From positions 372,001 through 436,000 of the forward strand of contig NZ_JAVDUW010000002.1 in NCBI RefSeq assembly GCF_031456495.1: DNA of 64,000 nt, in the 5' to 3' direction. The translations under genes were made by a program, and so were the position numbers. Source of the stretch: Pedococcus sp031456495 (GTDB taxonomy: Bacteria > Actinomycetota > Actinomycetes > Actinomycetales > Dermatophilaceae). This document shows, piece after piece, positions 41,223 through 49,399 of the stretch (the stretch's first letter is position 1; each line of letters begins with the position of its first letter). Under the pieces are notes generated by a model. That model was given only the letters and a program-made list of their open reading frames with translations. It searched no databases and had not been told where the DNA came from.

Positions 41223-42262
41223 GCCCGACCTGCCGCGGCACCCTCGAAGTCGATGGCGGAGTAGGCGCGCAGCTTCGCGAGCTGGTGGTGGCTCTCGATG
41301 ATGCGGATCGTGCCGGACTTCGACCGCATGACCAGCGAGTGGGTGGTCATCCCACCCGCGCGGTAGCGGACGCCCCGGAGCAGCTCTCCGTCGGTGATGC
41401 CGGTGGCGACGAAGAAGCAGTTCTCGCCGCTGACCAGGTCGTCGGTGGACAGCACGCGGTCGAGGTCGTGCCCCGCGTCGACCGCCCGCTGGCGCTCCTC
41501 GTCGTCCGTGGGCCACAGCCGGCCCTGGATGACGCCGCCGAGGCACTTGATGGCGCAGGCGGTGATGATGCCCTCCGGCGTGCCGCCGATGCCGAGCAGG
41601 AGGTCGATGCCGGTGTCGTCGCGGGCGGCCATGATCGCGCCCGCGACGTCGCCGTCGGAGATGAACCGCAGGCGGGCGCCGGCCTCGCGCACCTCCTGCG
41701 CGAGCTTCTCGTGGCGGGGCCGGTCGAGCATGACGACCGTGACGTCCTCGACGCCCTCCTTCTTGGCGCGGGCGATGCGCTTGACGTTCTCGGCGACGGG
41801 CAGCCGGATGTCGACGACGTCCGCCGCCTCGGGACCCGTGACGAGCTTGTCCATGTAGAAGACCGCGCTGGGGTCGTACATCGCGCCCCGCTCGGCGACC
41901 GCGAGCACGGAGACTGCGTTCGACTGGCCCTTCGCGGTGAGCGTGGTGCCGTCGATGGGGTCGACCGCGACGTCGCACTCGGGGCCGTTCCCGTCGCCGA
42001 CCTCCTCGCCGTTGAACAGCATGGGCGCGTCGTCCTTCTCGCCCTCGCCGATGACGACGACGCCCTTCATCGACACGGTCGAGATCAGGGTGCGCATGGC
42101 CTCCACGGCCGCGCCGTCGGCGCCGTTCTTGTCACCCCGCCCCACCCACCGGCCGGCGGCCATGGCGGCGGCCTCGGTGACCCGGACCAGCTCGAGGGCG
42201 AGGTTCCGGTCCGGCGCCTCCCCACCCACACGAAGGGACGAGGGCAGGTGCTGCTCGGACAT
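41219..42262 (-). CDS. glpX: Fructose-1,6-bisphosphatase, class II
   Basis: 347 residues. Class II FBPase, which makes fructose-6-phosphate in gluconeogenesis and is the usual FBPase of actinobacteria. Metal and substrate motifs: GEGEKDDAPMLFNGEEVG, VDPIDGTTLTAKG, and GIGGTPEGIITACAIK. ATG at 42262 (MSEQHLPSSLR) preferred over 42298. A TAGGCT box on the minus strand (42301-42306) is a candidate -10. Divergent from a DUF4245 gene and coupled by overlap to a PfkB kinase. Confidence 0.96.
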   Translation of the reverse strand: MSEQHLPSSLRVGGEAPDRNLALELVRVTEAAAMAAGRWVGRGDKNGADGAAVEAMRTLISTVSMKGVVVIGEGEKDDAPMLFNGEEVGDGNGPECDVAVDPIDGTTLTAKGQSNAVSVLAVAERGAMYDPSAVFYMDKLVTGPEAADVVDIRLPVAENVKRIARAKKEGVEDVTVVMLDRPRHEKLAQEVREAGARLRFISDGDVAGAIMAARDDTGIDLLLGIGGTPEGIITACAIKCLGGVIQGRLWPTDDEERQRAVDAGHDLDRVLSTDDLVSGENCFFVATGITDGELLRGVRYRAGGMTTHSLVMRSKSGTIRIIESHHQLAKLRAYSAIDFEGAAAGRA

Positions 42263-42360
42263 GCATCGATCCTTCACGCGGCGTCGGGGAAGTGCCACCG
42301 AGCCTATCGGTGCGCGGGGGCGGTTGGCGCCGGGCGGTCCCCGTCAGGGACGATGGTGCC

Positions 42361-42921
42361 GTGAGCACCCCCGCCCCCCGCAGTTCCTACGCCAACGGGT
42401 CCGTGGCGAACATGATCCGGTCGATGCTCGTCGTGGGCGCGATCGTCGCGGTGCTCATCGCGGTCGTGCCGCGGGTCAACCAGGTCAGCCAGCCCCCGGT
42501 CGACGTGTCCTCGGTGGCGACGCAGGTTGCTGCGGACACGAAGTGGCCGATCGAGGCGCCACTGGGGCTGCCCGACGGCTGGAAGGCGACGAGCGTCCGC
42601 TACGTCCGCTCGACCGACGGCCTGATGACCTGGCACGCCGGGTACCAGTCGCCCACCGGCAACTACGTCGCCATCGAGCAGACCAAGGACGCCACGGCCG
42701 GCTGGCTGGCGGCGCAGACGAACCGTGCCCGGGAGACGGGGCAGACCCAGGCCGGCGGCCTCACCTGGGGCACCTACGTGCGCAGCGGCAAGGTGCAGAA
42801 CAGCCTGGTGCACAAGGCTGAGTCCCCCGGGCAGCTCACGACCATCGTGACCGGCACGGGCACGTTCGACGAGCTGTCGACCTTCGCCGAGGCCCTCCAG
42901 CCGGTCTCCGGCCAGGGCTGA
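42361..42921 (+). CDS. DUF4245 membrane-anchored protein
   Basis: 186 residues: short cytosolic N-terminus, one membrane helix (about residues 18-37, MLVVGAIVAVLIAVV), then an extracytoplasmic domain (KWPIEAPLGLPDGWKATSVRY, then GLMTWHAGYQSPTGNYVAIEQT). Recognised as the DUF4245 protein that is commonly encoded beside glpX in actinobacteria; function unknown. GTG at 42361; a GACGAT box ends 6 nt before it, so possibly leaderless. Confidence 0.85.
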   Translation: MSTPAPRSSYANGSVANMIRSMLVVGAIVAVLIAVVPRVNQVSQPPVDVSSVATQVAADTKWPIEAPLGLPDGWKATSVRYVRSTDGLMTWHAGYQSPTGNYVAIEQTKDATAGWLAAQTNRARETGQTQAGGLTWGTYVRSGKVQNSLVHKAESPGQLTTIVTGTGTFDELSTFAEALQPVSGQG

Positions 42922-42938
42922 CGCGCCGCGGCGGCAGG

Positions 42939-43202
42939 TCAGTCGCCGGCGCGCTCCTCGTCGGCCTCGGCGAGCGCGGACTCCGCACCGTCGAGCCAGG
43001 TGCTGCAGTGCGCGGCCAGGGCCTCGCCCCGGCGCCAGAGCCGCATGCTCTCCTCGAGCCCGCTCTGCCCGCCCTCGAGCTGGGCGACGATCGAGATCAG
43101 CTCGTCGCGGGCGTCCTCGTAGGACAGCCCGGCGACGTCGGGGAACTCTGCCTGCGTCGAGGTGTCGTCCGCCGGTGCTGCTGCCTTCTCGCTCCTGGCC
43201 AT
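42939..43202 (-). CDS. xseB: Exodeoxyribonuclease VII small subunit
   Basis: 87 residues. Short helical protein with the family core LSYEDARDELISIVAQLEGG and LEESMRLWRRGEALAAHC. It forms exonuclease VII with XseA, which degrades single-stranded DNA to oligonucleotides. The start ATG lies 10 nt after the xseA stop. The N-terminal 25 residues are acidic and Ala-rich. Convergent with the DUF4245 gene. Confidence 0.94.
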   Translation of the reverse strand: MARSEKAAAPADDTSTQAEFPDVAGLSYEDARDELISIVAQLEGGQSGLEESMRLWRRGEALAAHCSTWLDGAESALAEADEERAGD

Positions 43203-43212
43203 GGCGGCAACC

Positions 43213-44463
43213 CTAGGACAGCCCGGCGACGCGGACGCCGAAGTCCCCTCGCGCCACCCGCACGCGCAGCAGCTCGTCGACCTCGAGCTCGGCCTGGTCG
43301 AGCACCACACGGCCGTCACTGTGCTGCACCACGGCATACCCCCGCTCGAGGGTGGACTGCGGCGAGAGTGCCCGCACCTGGGCCCGGAGGTGACCGACCT
43401 GGTCGCTCGCCCGGTGCACGGCCGCGAGGACCCGGCGGCGCGCGCGGTCGCGCAGCGCGTCGAGCTCGCGGCGGCGCACCTCGAGCATGGCGGACGGGTC
43501 CGCCATCACCGGCCGCGAGCGGACCGCGACGAGGTGCCGGCGCTCGGCCTCGACGCGCCGGCGCAGGGCGCCACGGGCGCGCTCGGCCGCCTGCCTGACG
43601 CCCTCGCGCTCGGCGTGCGCGTCGGGGACCACCCGCTTGCCGGCGTCGGTGGGGGTCGAGGCCCGCCAGTCGGCGACGTGGTCGAGCAGCGGGGTGTCGA
43701 CGTCGTGGCCGATCGCGGAGACGACCGGGGTGCGGGCGGCGGCGACGGCGCGGACCAGCGCCTCGTTGCTGAACGGCAGGAGGTCCTCGACCGACCCGCC
43801 GCCGCGGGCGATGACGACGACGTCGACCTCCGGGTCGGCGTCCAGCTCGGCCAGGGCCGCCGTGACCTCCTGGACGGCGGTGGGGCCCTGGACGGCGACC
43901 TCGCGGATCGCGAACCGGACCGAGGGCCAGCGGCGCCGGGCGTTCTCGACGACGTCCTTCTCGGCGGCGCTCGCCCGCCCGCACACGAGCCCGACGGTCC
44001 GGGGGAGGAAGGGCAGCGGCTTCTTGCGGTCGGGGTCGAAGACGCCCTCGGACGCCAGCAGCTGCTTGAGGTGTTCGACCCGGGCGAGCAGCTCGCCGAC
44101 GCCGACCGGCCGGATCTGTCGGGCGTCGAGCATCAGCGAGCCGCGCTGGGTCCAGAACACCGGCTTGGCCTGCAGCACGACCCGGGCGCCCTGGCTGAGC
44201 GGCGTCGGCATGGCGTCGAGCGCGTTGACCTGGATGGCCACCGAGAGGGACATGTCGACGTCCGGGTCGCGGAGGGTGAGGTATGCCGTGCGCGCGCCGG
44301 GACGGCGGGTGAGCTGGACGACCTGCCCCTCGACCCACAGGACCGACATCTTCTCGACGTACTCGGCGATCTTCATGCTGAGCAGGCGCACCGGCCACGG
44401 CTGCTCGGGGGAGGTGTCGGCGGCACGGTCCGGCAGCGGGGCGCGCTGGGCGGGGCTGCTCAC
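43213..44463 (-). CDS. xseA: Exodeoxyribonuclease VII large subunit
   Basis: 416 residues. N-terminal OB domain (SVLWVEGQVVQLTRRPGART), catalytic core with VGLVCGRASAAEKDV, VVVIARGGGSVEDLLPF, and VVSAIGHDVDTPLLDHVADWRASTPT, then a coiled-coil and C-terminal LSPQSTLERGYAVV. It is the nuclease subunit of exonuclease VII. GTG start at 44463; a TAGAGT box 7 nt upstream on the minus strand (44471-44476) suggests a leaderless transcript for xseA-xseB. Confidence 0.95.
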   Translation of the reverse strand: MSSPAQRAPLPDRAADTSPEQPWPVRLLSMKIAEYVEKMSVLWVEGQVVQLTRRPGARTAYLTLRDPDVDMSLSVAIQVNALDAMPTPLSQGARVVLQAKPVFWTQRGSLMLDARQIRPVGVGELLARVEHLKQLLASEGVFDPDRKKPLPFLPRTVGLVCGRASAAEKDVVENARRRWPSVRFAIREVAVQGPTAVQEVTAALAELDADPEVDVVVIARGGGSVEDLLPFSNEALVRAVAAARTPVVSAIGHDVDTPLLDHVADWRASTPTDAGKRVVPDAHAEREGVRQAAERARGALRRRVEAERRHLVAVRSRPVMADPSAMLEVRRRELDALRDRARRRVLAAVHRASDQVGHLRAQVRALSPQSTLERGYAVVQHSDGRVVLDQAELEVDELLRVRVARGDFGVRVAGLS

Positions 44464-44470
44464 GCTGCCA

Positions 44471-44476
44471 ACTCTA
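44471..44476 (-). promoter_or_regulatory. -10 box of xseA, probably leaderless
   Basis: TAGAGT on the minus strand, 7 nt before the GTG start at 44463. Confidence 0.5.
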
Positions 44477-44526
44477 GGAGGCGGCGGCGACGCCGCTCGG
44501 CAGGTACGCGGGAGAGGGGCAGCGGG

Positions 44527-45195
44527 TCACCGGGTCTGGCGCCGCCGGCGGGCCCGGATCATGGCCCGCTGGAGCCGGGCCGGGTCGACGGCCGGGGGCA
44601 GTGGTGTCGCCCCGGGGGGTCGGCACCCGTCGAGGAAGAGCAGCGCGTGGCGCCGCCAGGCGTCCGGGGCGTCGTCGCGGGTCGTCTCGATGATGCCGGC
44701 CAGGGCGAAGGACAGCACCGGCAGGTCGTCCACGCTGAAGTCGGCTCGCAGGACCCGCGCGTCCTTCGCACGGTCGAGCACGGCGAGGACGGTCTCGAAG
44801 CTCGGCGGGACGGTGTCGCCGCTGCGGTGCCGGACGGGGGCTGCCGCCTGCACGAGGTGGGCGAAGCCCAGGTTCTCCGCCGCCAGCTCCCCGACACCCA
44901 GCACGAGCGAGGCGAAGGCCGCCCAGGGGTCGGGTTCGGCGAGGGCCTGCTCCGCGTTGCGCCGGTAGCGCTCGAGCACGTCGTCGAAGGCCGCCGCGAT
45001 GAGGCTGTCGCGGTCGGGGAACCGGCGGTAGAGGGTCGCGATACCCACCTCGGCGCGCTCGGCCACCCGCGTCAGCGGGGCTGCCACCCCCTCCTCGCCG
45101 AACACCTGCTGGGCCGCCGCCACGATCTTGGCGCGGTTCCCCGCCGCGTCCGCGCGCAGCCGACGGTCCCCACACCCCGGCCCGGACGACGACAC
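44527..45195 (-). CDS. TetR-family transcriptional regulator
   Basis: 222 residues. N-terminal TetR helix-turn-helix (NRAKIVAAAQQVFGEEGVAAP, then LTRVAERAEVGIATLYRRFPD) and a C-terminal all-helical ligand domain ending in a basic tail (MIRARRRRQTR). GTG at 45195 with a TAGACT box 7 nt upstream, so probably leaderless. It is divergent from a DoxX-family gene, and two AGTGGA-N8-TCCACW sites in between suggest it represses both. Confidence 0.9.
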   Translation of the reverse strand: MSSSGPGCGDRRLRADAAGNRAKIVAAAQQVFGEEGVAAPLTRVAERAEVGIATLYRRFPDRDSLIAAAFDDVLERYRRNAEQALAEPDPWAAFASLVLGVGELAAENLGFAHLVQAAAPVRHRSGDTVPPSFETVLAVLDRAKDARVLRADFSVDDLPVLSFALAGIIETTRDDAPDAWRRHALLFLDGCRPPGATPLPPAVDPARLQRAMIRARRRRQTR

Positions 45196-45202
45196 GCGTC
45201 CC

Positions 45203-45208
45203 AGTCTA
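45203..45208 (-). promoter_or_regulatory. -10 box of the TetR gene
   Basis: TAGACT on the minus strand, 7 nt before the GTG; it abuts the first candidate operator. Confidence 0.5.
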
Positions 45209-45228
45209 AGTGGAATAGGAACTCCACA
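45209..45228. promoter_or_regulatory. Candidate TetR operator 1
   Basis: AGTGGA-N8-TCCACA, inverted repeat directly beside the tetR -10 box. Confidence 0.65.
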
Positions 45229-45251
45229 TGCGGTGTTGTCGCGTCCACAAG

Positions 45252-45271
45252 AGTGGAGGGGTGTCTCCACT
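45252..45271. promoter_or_regulatory. Candidate TetR operator 2
   Basis: AGTGGA-N8-TCCACT, same half-sites and spacer as operator 1, 43 bp further (about four helical turns), just upstream of the doxX ribosome-binding site. Confidence 0.65.
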
Positions 45272-45290
45272 TGTCCGAGAGGAGATCGCT

Positions 45291-45662
45291 GTGAACGTCG
45301 TGGTGTGGATCGTGCAGGTGGTCCTGGCCCTGCTCTTCGCCTTCGTGGGTCTCGGCAAGCTGGCGCGGCCCAAGGAGGACCTGCGCGAGCGGATGGGCTG
45401 GGTGGACGACTTCTCGCAGGGGACCATCCGCCTCATCGGGGCCGCGGAGGTGCTGGGCGCGCTGGGGCTGGTCCTGCCGGCCGCGACCGGGGTGGCCACC
45501 TGGCTCACGCCGACGGCGGCCGTGGGGCTGGTCGTGGTCATGCTCGGCGCCGTCGCGACGCACCTGCGACGGCGCGAGCCGCAGGTGCTGCCGGTCAACG
45601 TGGTGCTGGGCCTGCTCGCGGCCTTCGTGGCCTGGCAGCGGTTCGGGCCGCACGCGCTCTGA
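45291..45662 (+). CDS. DoxX-family membrane protein
   Basis: 123 residues with four predicted membrane helices (VVVWIVQVVLALLFAFVGLG, IRLIGAAEVLGALGLVLP, LTPTAAVGLVVVMLGA, VNVVLGLLAAFVAW), the DoxX/DoxD-like fold; KLARPKEDLRERMGW is the first loop. Members are linked to redox stress or quinone and thiosulfate metabolism, but this one cannot be assigned. GTG start at 45291 with GAGAGGAGAT. Probably repressed by the divergent TetR. Confidence 0.87.
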   Translation: MNVVVWIVQVVLALLFAFVGLGKLARPKEDLRERMGWVDDFSQGTIRLIGAAEVLGALGLVLPAATGVATWLTPTAAVGLVVVMLGAVATHLRRREPQVLPVNVVLGLLAAFVAWQRFGPHAL

Positions 45663-45720
45663 CCTGCCCGTCGAGGGCGGCCCGGTCACGGGCAGTTCTC
45701 CGAGGTCGGGGCGCTCAACC

Positions 45721-45726
45721 TACGAT
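45721..45726 (+). promoter_or_regulatory. -10 box of ispH
   Basis: TACGAT, 6 nt before the ispH ATG. GGAGG lies between box and ATG, so a purine-rich site and a leaderless start overlap here. Confidence 0.5.
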
Positions 45727-45732
45727 GGAGGC

Positions 45733-46746
45733 ATGAGCGAACCGACCAAGCGAGTGCTGCTGGCCGCCCCGCGGGGATACTGCGCGGGCGTCGACCGGGC
45801 CGTCGTCACGGTCGAGAAGGCGCTCGAGCTGTACGGGCCGCCCGTCTACGTCCGCAAGCAGATCGTGCACAACAAGCACGTGGTCTCGACGCTGGAGAAG
45901 CGGGGAGCGGTGTTCGTGGAGGAGACCGACGAGGTGCCCGAGGGCGCCACGGTCATCTTCTCCGCGCACGGCGTGGCGCCGGTCGTCCACGAGGAGGCCA
46001 AGGCGCTCAGCCTGCGCACGATCGACGCGACCTGCCCGCTGGTCACCAAGGTGCACCGCGAGGCCGTCCGGTTCGCCGACGCGGACTTCGACATCCTGCT
46101 CATCGGCCACGAGGGGCACGAGGAGGTCGTCGGGACGTCGGGTGAGGCTCCCGAGCACATCACGCTCGTGGACGGCCCGGACGACGTCGCCAACGTGACC
46201 GTCCGCGACCCGGAGAAGGTGGTCTGGCTGTCGCAGACCACGCTGTCCGTGGACGAGACCATGGAGACCGTCCGCAGGCTCCGCGAGCGGTTCCCGGCGT
46301 TGCAGGACCCGCCCAGCGACGACATCTGCTACGCCACGCAGAACCGCCAGCTGGCCGTGAAGCAGATGGCGCCCGACTGCGACCTGATGATCGTCGTCGG
46401 CTCGCGCAACTCCTCGAACTCGGTGCGCCTGGTCGAGGTGGCGCTCGAGCACGGGTCCCGGGCAGGGCACCTGGTGGACTACGCCGAGGAGATCGACGAG
46501 GCGTGGCTCGACGGGGTCACCACGGTGGGCGTCACGTCGGGCGCCTCGGTGCCCGAGGTCCTCGTCCGCGACGTGCTGACCTACCTGGCCGAGCGGGGCT
46601 ACGCCGACGTGCAGCCCGTCGTTGCGGCCGAGGAGAGCCTTCTCTTCGCGCTGCCCAACGAGATCCGCCGTGACCTCAAGGCCAACGGCATGAGCGACAA
46701 GATGCGCCACGACGGCGCGTTCGAGGAGGCCGGCTCGCTCCACTGA
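45733..46746 (+). CDS. ispH: 4-hydroxy-3-methylbut-2-enyl diphosphate reductase
   Basis: 337 residues. Last enzyme of the MEP isoprenoid pathway, which makes IPP and DMAPP with a 4Fe-4S cluster. The three cluster cysteines are seen: Cys17 in RGYCAGVDRAV, Cys101 in IDATCPLVTKVH, Cys199 in DDICYATQNRQ; the substrate loop VVGSRNSSNSVRL is present. The last 20 or so residues (MSDKMRHDGAFEEAGSLH) are variable. Monocistronic with its own -10 box. Confidence 0.97.
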   Translation: MSEPTKRVLLAAPRGYCAGVDRAVVTVEKALELYGPPVYVRKQIVHNKHVVSTLEKRGAVFVEETDEVPEGATVIFSAHGVAPVVHEEAKALSLRTIDATCPLVTKVHREAVRFADADFDILLIGHEGHEEVVGTSGEAPEHITLVDGPDDVANVTVRDPEKVVWLSQTTLSVDETMETVRRLRERFPALQDPPSDDICYATQNRQLAVKQMAPDCDLMIVVGSRNSSNSVRLVEVALEHGSRAGHLVDYAEEIDEAWLDGVTTVGVTSGASVPEVLVRDVLTYLAERGYADVQPVVAAEESLLFALPNEIRRDLKANGMSDKMRHDGAFEEAGSLH

Positions 46747-46779
46747 GCCCTCCTGCCGGTCCGCCGGGCTCCTGACCCG

Positions 46780-46849
46780 ACCGGCACCCCGGGACCGGCA
46801 CCCCGGGACCGGCACCCCGGGACCGGCACCCCGGGACCGGCACCCCGGG
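46780..46849. repeat. Five perfect 14-bp tandem repeats after ispH
   Basis: Unit ACCGGCACCCCGGG repeated five times without mismatch, each with a CCCGGG palindrome. It lies in the 180-nt gap between ispH and the P450 gene. Confidence 0.92.
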
Positions 46850-46914
46850 GCCCGGTCCGAGGACAGGGGCGGCGACTCGGCGCCAAGTGCCACGGCCGGG
46901 GACCTCCACGCCGG

Positions 46915-46920
46915 TACCGT
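46915..46920 (+). promoter_or_regulatory. -10 box of the P450 gene, probably leaderless
   Basis: TACCGT, 6 nt before the ATG at 46927; no ribosome-binding site. Confidence 0.45.
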
Positions 46921-46926
46921 CGGACC

Positions 46927-48213
46927 ATGATGGGGTTGGCGGACGCCCGCACGAGGATGACGAGGCGCCTCGTCGCGCGGGCGACCGGTGGGGGACCGGT
47001 GGACCTGAGCACGCTCGAAGCCGTCCCGCGCCGCCTGCTGCGCCCCTTGCGCCGCACCGGTCTCGACCCCGTTCCCCGGCTCGGGCGCACCGCGCCGGAG
47101 CCGGTCCACCGCCTCGCGCACATGTTCGGCATGAACATCTGGCTCGTCTCCGGCCACGCCGAGGCCAAGGCCGTCCTCGCCGACCAGGCGAGCTTCAGCA
47201 ACGACATCCGGCCCTACGTCGGGCTGGCCGGCTCCCGGGTCGCAGGCCTGGGGTTCACCGACCCGCCCGAGCACACGCGGCTGCGCTCGCTGCTCACGCC
47301 GGAGTTCACCATGCGCCGCATCGAGCGGCTGGCGCCGCGCGTGGCGGCGATCGTCGACGACCAGCTCGACGCGATGGCCGCCGACGGCCCGGTCGTCGAC
47401 CTCGTCGAGCGGTTCGCCTTCCCCGTCCCGTTCCTGGTCATCTGCGAGCTGCTCGGGCTTCCCGCCGAGGACCGCGAGCGCTTCCGCGCGCTGAGCCACG
47501 CGCGGTTCGACGTCACCTCCGGTGGGTCGGGTGCCTTCGGTGCCATCTCCGAGAGCCAGGAGTTCCTGCTGGAGGCCACGCGACGCCAGCGCCGGGAGCC
47601 GGGCGACGGCCTGCTCGGCCGGGTCATCGCCGCCCTCGGCGACGACGTCTCGGACGAGGAGATCGCCGGCCTCGCCGACGGCGTCTTCACCGGCGGGTAC
47701 GAGACCACTGCCAGCATGCTGGCCCTCGGCTCCCTCGTGCTGCTGCGCGACCGCCAGCACTTCGACCTCGTCCGCGACGACGACGGCGCGATCGACCGGG
47801 TCGTGGAGGAGATGCTGCGCTACCTCACGGTCGTGCAGATCGCGTTCCCCCGGTTCGCGAAGACCGACGTCGACCTCTTCGGCCAGCGGATCGCCAAGGG
47901 CGACGTCGTCATCGCTGCCCTCAGCCGGGCCGACCGCGACTCCCGCGTCGGACCCGACCTCGACACCTTCGACCCGCACCGCCCGCCGTCGCCGCACGTG
48001 GCGTTCGGGCACGGCTTCCACCGCTGTGTGGGGGCCGAGCTGGCGCGCCTCGAGCTGCGCACGGCCTTCCCCCGCCTCGTGCGGCGGTTCCCGGAGATGG
48101 CGCTCGCCGTCGAGCCCTCGGACCTGCGCTTCCGCGACCAGTCGATCGTCTACGCGGTCGACTCCCTGCCGGTCCAGCTCGGCCGTTCGCCGGGCACGTC
48201 CAGGGTCAGCTGA
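46927..48213 (+). CDS. Cytochrome P450
   Basis: 428 residues, soluble bacterial P450. Landmarks: I-helix TGGYETTASM (oxygen activation), K-helix ExxR in VVEEMLRYL, and the heme loop VAFGHGFHRCVGAELARLE with Cys367 as heme ligand. The substrate is unknown, and no ferredoxin or reductase gene is adjacent, so electron partners must be elsewhere. A GLGFTDPPEHTRLRSLL C-helix region is typical of CYP105/CYP107-like enzymes. Its last 64 bases overlap the end of the convergent rmuC. Confidence 0.95.
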   Translation: MMGLADARTRMTRRLVARATGGGPVDLSTLEAVPRRLLRPLRRTGLDPVPRLGRTAPEPVHRLAHMFGMNIWLVSGHAEAKAVLADQASFSNDIRPYVGLAGSRVAGLGFTDPPEHTRLRSLLTPEFTMRRIERLAPRVAAIVDDQLDAMAADGPVVDLVERFAFPVPFLVICELLGLPAEDRERFRALSHARFDVTSGGSGAFGAISESQEFLLEATRRQRREPGDGLLGRVIAALGDDVSDEEIAGLADGVFTGGYETTASMLALGSLVLLRDRQHFDLVRDDDGAIDRVVEEMLRYLTVVQIAFPRFAKTDVDLFGQRIAKGDVVIAALSRADRDSRVGPDLDTFDPHRPPSPHVAFGHGFHRCVGAELARLELRTAFPRLVRRFPEMALAVEPSDLRFRDQSIVYAVDSLPVQLGRSPGTSRVS

Positions 48214-49346
48214 GGCCGGTCGTCCTCGGCCGTCGCGGCCTCGATGAGCTCCATCGCCGTGAGGACCCGCGGCCCGGCCTCGACCGGAGAGGCGACCGGC
48301 AGCTCGTCCTCGACCACGCCCAGTGCGTGCATCCGGCGGGCTGACACCAGGACCCGCGACTCCAGCGCGCCGACCATCTGGTTGTACGCCTCCACGGAAC
48401 GCTGCAGCGACCCGCCCATCCGGGAGACGTGGCTGCCCAGCGTGCCCAGCCGGTCGTACAGCTCCCGGCCCACCGCCATCAGCTCGCGGGCCCCGGTGGT
48501 CAGCGCGTCCTGCTGCCAGGTGAAGGCCACCGTACGGAGCAGGGCCAGCAGGGACCCGGGTCCGACGAGCACGACCCGTCGGGCCATCGCCGTCTCGTGC
48601 AGGCTCGGGTCGGCCGCCAGGGCCGCGGAGAGCATGGCCTCGCTCGGGACGAAGCAGACCACCATCTCGGGCGAGGTGTCGAACGCCGACCAGTAGTCCT
48701 TCTCGGCGAGCCCGCGCACGTGCGAGCCGAGGTGGGTGGCGTGCTCGCGCAGCAGCCGGGTGCGCTCCTGCGCGTCGAGGTCGTCGGCCTGGGCCCTGAG
48801 GAACGCCACCATCGGCGCCTTGGAGTCGACGACGAGGAACTTCTCGCCGGGCAGCCGGACGACGACGTCCGGCCGCACCTGGCGCGCGTGCCGGCTGACC
48901 CGGCTCACCTGCTCCTCGAAGTCGCACCGGGCGAGCAGCCCCGCGTGCTCGAGCACCCGGCGCAGCTGCACCTCACCCCACGCACCCCGCACGGTGGAGG
49001 CGTTGAGCGAACCGGCCAGGCTCTGCGTCTGCCGGTCGAGGGACGTGGTCGACGCCTGCACCTGGGCGATCGTCTGCTCGAGGGCGGCGAACTGGCGGGT
49101 GCGGTCGCGCTCCAGCACCCCGACCTGCTGCTCCACCCGGCCCAGGGCGTCGCGCAGGGGGGCCAGGGCGGCGGCGGTCTGGGCGTCGTCCGCGACGGTC
49201 GCCTCGAGGTCGACGACCCGCTCGCGGAGCAGGTCGGCCTCGGTGCGCGCGGACGCCACGCGGGCGGCCGCGGCCGACCGGGCGAGCCATGCCCCGAGCG
49301 CGCCGCCCAGCACCAGACCGACCACGAGGGTGAGCACGAGTTCCAT
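48150..49346 (-). CDS. rmuC: DNA recombination protein RmuC
   Basis: 398 residues. One N-terminal membrane helix (MELVLTLVVGLVLGGALGAW), a coiled-coil (about residues 25-95), then the RmuC domain with VRGAWGEVQLRRVLEHAGLL, VVVRLPGEKFLVVDSKAPM (nuclease-like fold, Asp-Lys) and SPEMVVCFVPSEAML. It limits certain recombination and inversion events; a structural nuclease role is inferred for the family. The ATG at 49346 fits family N-termini; an ATG at 49358 would add MVAG. It overlaps P450 by 64 bases tail to tail. Confidence 0.92.
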   Translation of the reverse strand: MELVLTLVVGLVLGGALGAWLARSAAAARVASARTEADLLRERVVDLEATVADDAQTAAALAPLRDALGRVEQQVGVLERDRTRQFAALEQTIAQVQASTTSLDRQTQSLAGSLNASTVRGAWGEVQLRRVLEHAGLLARCDFEEQVSRVSRHARQVRPDVVVRLPGEKFLVVDSKAPMVAFLRAQADDLDAQERTRLLREHATHLGSHVRGLAEKDYWSAFDTSPEMVVCFVPSEAMLSAALAADPSLHETAMARRVVLVGPGSLLALLRTVAFTWQQDALTTGARELMAVGRELYDRLGTLGSHVSRMGGSLQRSVEAYNQMVGALESRVLVSARRMHALGVVEDELPVASPVEAGPRVLTAMELIEAATAEDDRPQLTLDVPGERPSWTGRESTA

Positions 49347-49387
49347 GCCGGCGACCATGCCACCTGCCACCGACACGGACCCACCGA

Positions 49388-49393
49388 TAGCGT
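49388..49393 (+). promoter_or_regulatory. -10 box of the GNAT-Nudix gene, probably leaderless
   Basis: TAGCGT, 6 nt before the ATG at 49400. Confidence 0.45.
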
Positions 49394-49399
49394 CGGGAC

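Noticed and set aside
40305..41978. Longer minus-strand form of the PfkB kinase reaching into glpX
   Set aside because: Upstream residues are an Arg/His-rich out-of-frame reading of glpX; the kinase N-terminus and ATGA overlap fix the start at 41222.
46599..47207. Minus-strand peptide repeats encoded by the 14-bp tandem repeat
   Set aside because: No start signal, overlaps ispH and P450 antisense, and the repeat length is not a multiple of three.
45715..48927. Minus-strand open frame of about 1,070 codons over ispH and P450
   Set aside because: Antisense shadow of three recognised genes; it runs through the 14-bp repeat as a PGCRSRGAG-like low-complexity peptide.
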